From the NCBI GenBank assembly GCA_036567945.1, contig DATCTM010000087.1:1-7418 (forward strand): DNA of 7,418 nt. Reading direction: 5' to 3'. Under the pieces are notes generated by a model that saw nothing but the letters and a program-made list of their open reading frames with translations, had not been told where the DNA came from and made no database searches. Source of the DNA: BRH-c54 sp036567945 (GTDB taxonomy: Bacteria > Bacteroidota > Bacteroidia > Flavobacteriales_E > Vicingaceae). Positions within the stretch are counted from its first letter, which is position 1; the number at the start of each line of letters is the position of its first letter. Position numbers and translations under genes: made by a program. Shown here piece by piece: positions 4,396 to 7,418 of this stretch.

Positions 4396-7044
4396 ATCTT
4401 TTATTCCTAACATCGCTTTTAATCTTGGATTTTCTTCTTTGGCTTTAATTTCATTTAATATTTCGTTTAAGTGTTGTTGAACATCTTTATCTTTATCAAT
4501 GTTAGTTCTTAATTTTTGTTCGTTTTCAGAACCAGATTCAGCTTGTTTAATCTCTTGTTCGGCAATATGAATTCGGTTGGCATACATGGCTTCTAAGTCA
4601 GATATTCCGTTTATGGCTGCCATTCTAATCCACCAAGTTTTTTCGTTTAGAGCAGTTTCTCTAAGAATTGTACTTCCTTTTTTTACAGTTTCATGATCTT
4701 GTTTTTTTAAATAACGAGTAGTTGACATCGCAAAACCATATTTTTCAAATCCTGATATTTCTTCGTTTTTAGTGATGAAATAATCCAATTGTTTTTCTGT
4801 TCCGTGTTCTTCATAAACGGTGGTTATAGCTGAAACAATGTTGCCGTTTTTTTCTTTTTCAAATGCGGAAGCATATTTCATAGCTAATGAACCATTGTTT
4901 TTAGATAAGGCCAATAACGATTCACCAATCACATAATATGATTGTTCTTTCATTCCGCTAATACAAACATCTGTTACTGCTTTATCATTTTCAAAATAAC
5001 GAGCTAAAGCAGCAATAGCATCTCCTCTTACTTTAGAATCGCTATCATTTTTTGCCATGGCTAATAATTTTTCTTTTACCACATCCGGTTTAGCTTTAGC
5101 AGCATTTTTTAATCCTCCAATGGCTTGTCTTCTCAAGTATTCATAATCATCATCTAGTGCTTTTATAATGGTATTTATTGCTAATTCATCTTTCGATTTT
5201 TTTAACATGGCAATAGCTTCATACCTATCTAGATATTTCATTTTAATACTACCATAATTTTCGGTTGGTTGGTATAAAAATGCCCACTCTTCGGTAAATG
5301 AATGATTGTCATTTTTTTCGCAAAGCAACATTTTATCGGCATCTACATTTATAAAATCTGGTGTTGAAGTTTTAAACTCAAAAGTGTTATTGACTTTGTC
5401 AATAACCACTTTGTGTGAATTTACTTTTCCGTTGGCAAAAACATCGATTTTTATAGGTAATTTGTAAATAGGAGCAATTTTTAAATCTTGTTTTTGCTCT
5501 ATGTAAACATATTGAATTCCCAATGAATCGTTGTATTCGTAATTAATATCCAAAACAGGATGTCCTTTATCAAAAAACCATTGATTAAAAAACCAGTTAA
5601 GGTCTTCTCCGGTAACTTTTTCGCAAGCCAAACGAAGTTGATGCATTTCTACATCGGTAAATTTATTTTCTTCCAAATATATTTTTAATGAAGTGAAGAA
5701 AGCTTCATCCCCCATATAATTTCTAAGCATGTGTAAAATTCTGCCTCCTTTTTGGTAGCTATGTCCATCAAACATATCTTCTTTATCGTTATAATTAAAA
5801 CGTATCATATCCTTTGGTCCGGATTGAGCTAATTGTAACAAGTAGTTTTTCAAATCGGACTGAAGTCCCTGATCTGCTTTATCATTGCCATACTTATATT
5901 CATTCCATAAATACTCTCCATAAGTAGCAAATGATTCATTAAGTGGTAAATTAGCCCAAGATTCGCAGGTAACTAAATCACCAAACCAATGGTGAAAAAG
6001 TTCGTGAGCAATAACATCTTCTGCATTGCTACCATCAATCAATTCTCTCTTAGTTTGGTAAGCAAAATCTCCAAAAATAACACCTGTAGTATTTTCCATA
6101 GCCCCAGAAACATAGTCTCTAACTACTATCTGATGGTATTTTTGCCAAGGATAAGCTACTCCTAAAATAGTTGAATAGAATTCCAGCATTTCAGGGGTTT
6201 TACCAAAAATATCTTTGGCATAAGGCTCGTACTCTTCTTCTACATAATAGTCAACATCAATGTTTCTCCACTTGTCTTTTACAATTTTATACTCGCCAAT
6301 AGCCATCATAAATAAATAAGGAGCGTGAGGCATATTCATCTCCCAAAAATCTGTTCGGGTACCGTTGCCATTAAGTTCTGAATGAGTAAGCATTCCATTG
6401 GATAAGGTCACATATTTTTCTTCAACAGTAATGGCAATTTCTTGGGTAGTTTTTTGATTTGGAGCATCAATAGTAGGGAACCAAGTGGAGTTAGCTTCGG
6501 TTTCTCCTTGTGTCCAAATTTGTGGCATTTTGTTTTTCTCTTCGCCTTTAGGATTAATAAAATACAAGCCTTTGTCAGATGAAATGGCACTACTTCCACC
6601 TTCTTTTAGTTCTTCAGGTTTAGAAGTGTAATCAATAAAAATAGTAAGTGTATCTTTTCTGGTATAAATTTTATCTAATGCGATGTTTATGATTAAACTG
6701 TCGTAAGTAAATTCTAGGGGTTTTTTGTTGCCGTTTTCAATCAATGCTACTTTATGAATATCCATTCCTCTTGCGTTTAATTCTAATTGCTGAGTAGCGT
6801 AAAAATATGGGCGTAAAGTAATGTTGGCTTTACCATAAAGGTGTGCTTTTTCCCAATTAAAACTTACAGCTAAGTTGGTATGAATAAGATCAAATTTTTT
6901 GGTGTAAGATGCTTGATAGACAGGTCGCTCAGTTTTAAACGGGTTTTCAATTTCAATTACTTGCTCAGGAAGTGTAATAGTTTCGGTGGTTTTACAACCT
7001 AAAATAAAGAGTAAAGCTAAAAGTGATAAGATTAATTTGTTCAT
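4393..7044 (-). CDS. M1 family zinc aminopeptidase lipoprotein with C-terminal HEAT-like region
   Basis: The 883-residue product is a zinc metallopeptidase predicted to trim N-terminal amino acids from peptides outside the cytoplasm. Residues 1-17 are a lipoprotein signal peptide with lipobox ILGC (Cys17). An N-terminal beta domain (about 45-260) precedes the catalytic domain, which has the exopeptidase motif GAMEN (314-318), zinc motif HELFHHW (His347, Glu348, His351) with third ligand Glu370 in NESFATYGEYLW, and the likely transition-state Tyr430 in SYQKGGRILHML. A small beta domain follows (about 497-575). Residues about 600-820 are helical repeats resembling HEAT repeats (for example YLRRQAIGGLKNAA, 636-649), then a charged tail (825-883). 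All catalytic residues are present. The residues after Cys17 (KTTE) do not match the surface-export signal known from some Bacteroidota, so a periplasmic face is likely but unproven. Substrates are unknown; peptide scavenging is an inference. Confidence 0.95.
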   Translation of the reverse strand: MNKLILSLLALLFILGCKTTETITLPEQVIEIENPFKTERPVYQASYTKKFDLIHTNLAVSFNWEKAHLYGKANITLRPYFYATQQLELNARGMDIHKVALIENGNKKPLEFTYDSLIINIALDKIYTRKDTLTIFIDYTSKPEELKEGGSSAISSDKGLYFINPKGEEKNKMPQIWTQGETEANSTWFPTIDAPNQKTTQEIAITVEEKYVTLSNGMLTHSELNGNGTRTDFWEMNMPHAPYLFMMAIGEYKIVKDKWRNIDVDYYVEEEYEPYAKDIFGKTPEMLEFYSTILGVAYPWQKYHQIVVRDYVSGAMENTTGVIFGDFAYQTKRELIDGSNAEDVIAHELFHHWFGDLVTCESWANLPLNESFATYGEYLWNEYKYGNDKADQGLQSDLKNYLLQLAQSGPKDMIRFNYNDKEDMFDGHSYQKGGRILHMLRNYMGDEAFFTSLKIYLEENKFTDVEMHQLRLACEKVTGEDLNWFFNQWFFDKGHPVLDINYEYNDSLGIQYVYIEQKQDLKIAPIYKLPIKIDVFANGKVNSHKVVIDKVNNTFEFKTSTPDFINVDADKMLLCEKNDNHSFTEEWAFLYQPTENYGSIKMKYLDRYEAIAMLKKSKDELAINTIIKALDDDYEYLRRQAIGGLKNAAKAKPDVVKEKLLAMAKNDSDSKVRGDAIAALARYFENDKAVTDVCISGMKEQSYYVIGESLLALSKNNGSLAMKYASAFEKEKNGNIVSAITTVYEEHGTEKQLDYFITKNEEISGFEKYGFAMSTTRYLKKQDHETVKKGSTILRETALNEKTWWIRMAAINGISDLEAMYANRIHIAEQEIKQAESGSENEQKLRTNIDKDKDVQQHLNEILNEIKAKEENPRLKAMLGIKD

Positions 7045-7072
7045 GTTTTTTAGGATAAATTTTTTACGTTGA

Positions 7073-7080
7073 CAAAGATG
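7073..7080 (-). promoter_or_regulatory. Possible -7 box for the M1 peptidase gene
   Basis: On the minus strand 7080-7073 reads CATCTTTG, differing from TAnnTTTG only at the first base, and ends 28 bases before the start codon at 7044. No -33 TTG stands at the expected distance. The 132-base gap after the small lipoprotein gene leaves room for a promoter. The rest of that gap (7081-7177) shows no gene and no convincing terminator. Confidence 0.35.
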
Positions 7081-7177
7081 ATGAAAAATGATGGAATAGC
7101 TTAATTTTTTAACATAGAAGTTGGAAGGATAACGGTAAAACCACCAAGATGCTAAATGCTTGCAAAAAGAAGAGAAC

Positions 7178-7345
7178 TTATTTTACAAACTTACCACTTG
7201 AATCCATTTGAGGTTTGTCTTGAGTTGCTTGTTGGCTGGGAGTAGCTGTACTTTTAGTAGTTGTTGAGTTTTTAGTCGAGTTACAACTCGAAAAAAATAG
7301 TAAGGTAGAAAATAAAACGATTTGTAATTTCATAAAGTTTTTCAT
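7178..7345 (-). CDS. 55-residue Ser/Thr-rich lipoprotein
   Basis: The reading frame begins MKNFMKLQIVLF, continues through a hydrophobic core to FFSSC with Cys21 as the predicted lipidation site, and then carries a linker rich in Ser, Thr, Asn and Gln (22-42) before a short DKPQMDSSGKFVK end, closed by TAA. A second in-frame Met5 (ATG at 7331-7333) is an alternative start that gives an even more compact signal peptide; I keep Met1 because it lies 11 bases after the stop of the preceding gene, typical operon spacing. The mature peptide is only about 35 residues with no recognisable domain, so it may be a tethered linker-like lipoprotein. A palindrome (7276-7291) falls on the codons around the lipobox Cys and is probably coincidental. 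It is short, but signal, lipobox and spacing together make it credible. Function unknown. Confidence 0.68.
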   Translation of the reverse strand: MKNFMKLQIVLFSTLLFFSSCNSTKNSTTTKSTATPSQQATQDKPQMDSSGKFVK

Positions 7346-7356
7346 ATAAATAAAGT

Positions 7357-7418
7357 TTAACGATTAAAAGTTAGTCTTTTTCCTCTAATAGTATCGTCAA
7401 TTTCTCCAAAATTATAGA
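7357..7418 (-). CDS. C-terminal end of an unidentified gene, cut by the window edge
   Basis: A minus-strand frame open from the right edge encodes 19 complete codons, YNFGEIDDTIRGKRLTFNR, ending in TAA at 7357-7359. It stops 11 bases before the small lipoprotein start, the spacing expected in an operon, and its residue mix looks like normal protein. The other two minus frames either stop at once or end at 7371 and look less natural. The fragment is too short to assign a family. Confidence 0.5.
   Translation of the reverse strand, partial: YNFGEIDDTIRGKRLTFNR

Noticed and set aside
6408..6599. Minus-strand frame inside the M1 peptidase gene
   Set aside because: It overlaps conserved peptidase coding sequence in another frame and has a low-complexity Lys/Leu composition.
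7276..7291. Perfect palindrome TCGAGTT-AC-AACTCGA as an operator or terminator
   Set aside because: It falls inside the small lipoprotein gene on the codons for the lipobox Ser-Ser-Cys-Asn-Ser, lacks a T-tract on the minus strand, and is best explained by those codons.

Overview
The window looks like chromosomal DNA from a member of the Bacteroidota, most likely a marine or freshwater Flavobacteriales-type bacterium. The evidence is a strongly AT-rich base composition, a protein with a type IX secretion (T9SS) type A sorting domain, a DUF3098-uppP-truB gene trio typical of this phylum, starts without Shine-Dalgarno sequences, and -7 boxes close to the TAnnTTTG consensus of the Bacteroidota primary sigma factor. 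No RNA gene, insertion sequence, CRISPR array or phage gene is visible.

Layout. One plus-strand gene at the left (79-1167) encodes a secreted T9SS cargo protein with its own promoter. Everything else is on the minus strand and converges on it. The two transcription directions meet at a long perfect hairpin (1213-1255) that appears to terminate both and contains the stop codon of the minus-strand gene.

Reading the minus strand from right to left: the C-terminus of an unidentified gene cut by the window edge (7357-7418); a 55-residue Ser/Thr-rich lipoprotein (7178-7345); a large M1-family zinc aminopeptidase lipoprotein with a C-terminal HEAT-like part (4393-7044); a secreted coiled-coil protein (3540-4364); then a tight run of DUF3098 membrane protein (3219-3458), undecaprenyl-diphosphate phosphatase UppP (2415-3209) and tRNA pseudouridine-55 synthase TruB (1642-2409); and a small lipoprotein with a possible BamE/SmpA-like domain (1236-1574).

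Functionally the window is mostly cell envelope: lipid-carrier recycling for peptidoglycan (UppP), a periplasmic or outer-membrane peptidase, two small lipoproteins, a coiled-coil envelope protein and a T9SS-exported protein, with one tRNA modification enzyme riding in the uppP operon. The DUF3098-uppP-truB trio has a perfect -7 box directly upstream of DUF3098 and lacks ftsX immediately upstream, unlike the arrangement I associate with the phylum. I do not see a convincing undescribed system. The most notable observations are the stop-codon-containing bidirectional terminator, the rearranged uppP cluster, the short lipoprotein gene, and the uncharacterised coiled-coil protein.
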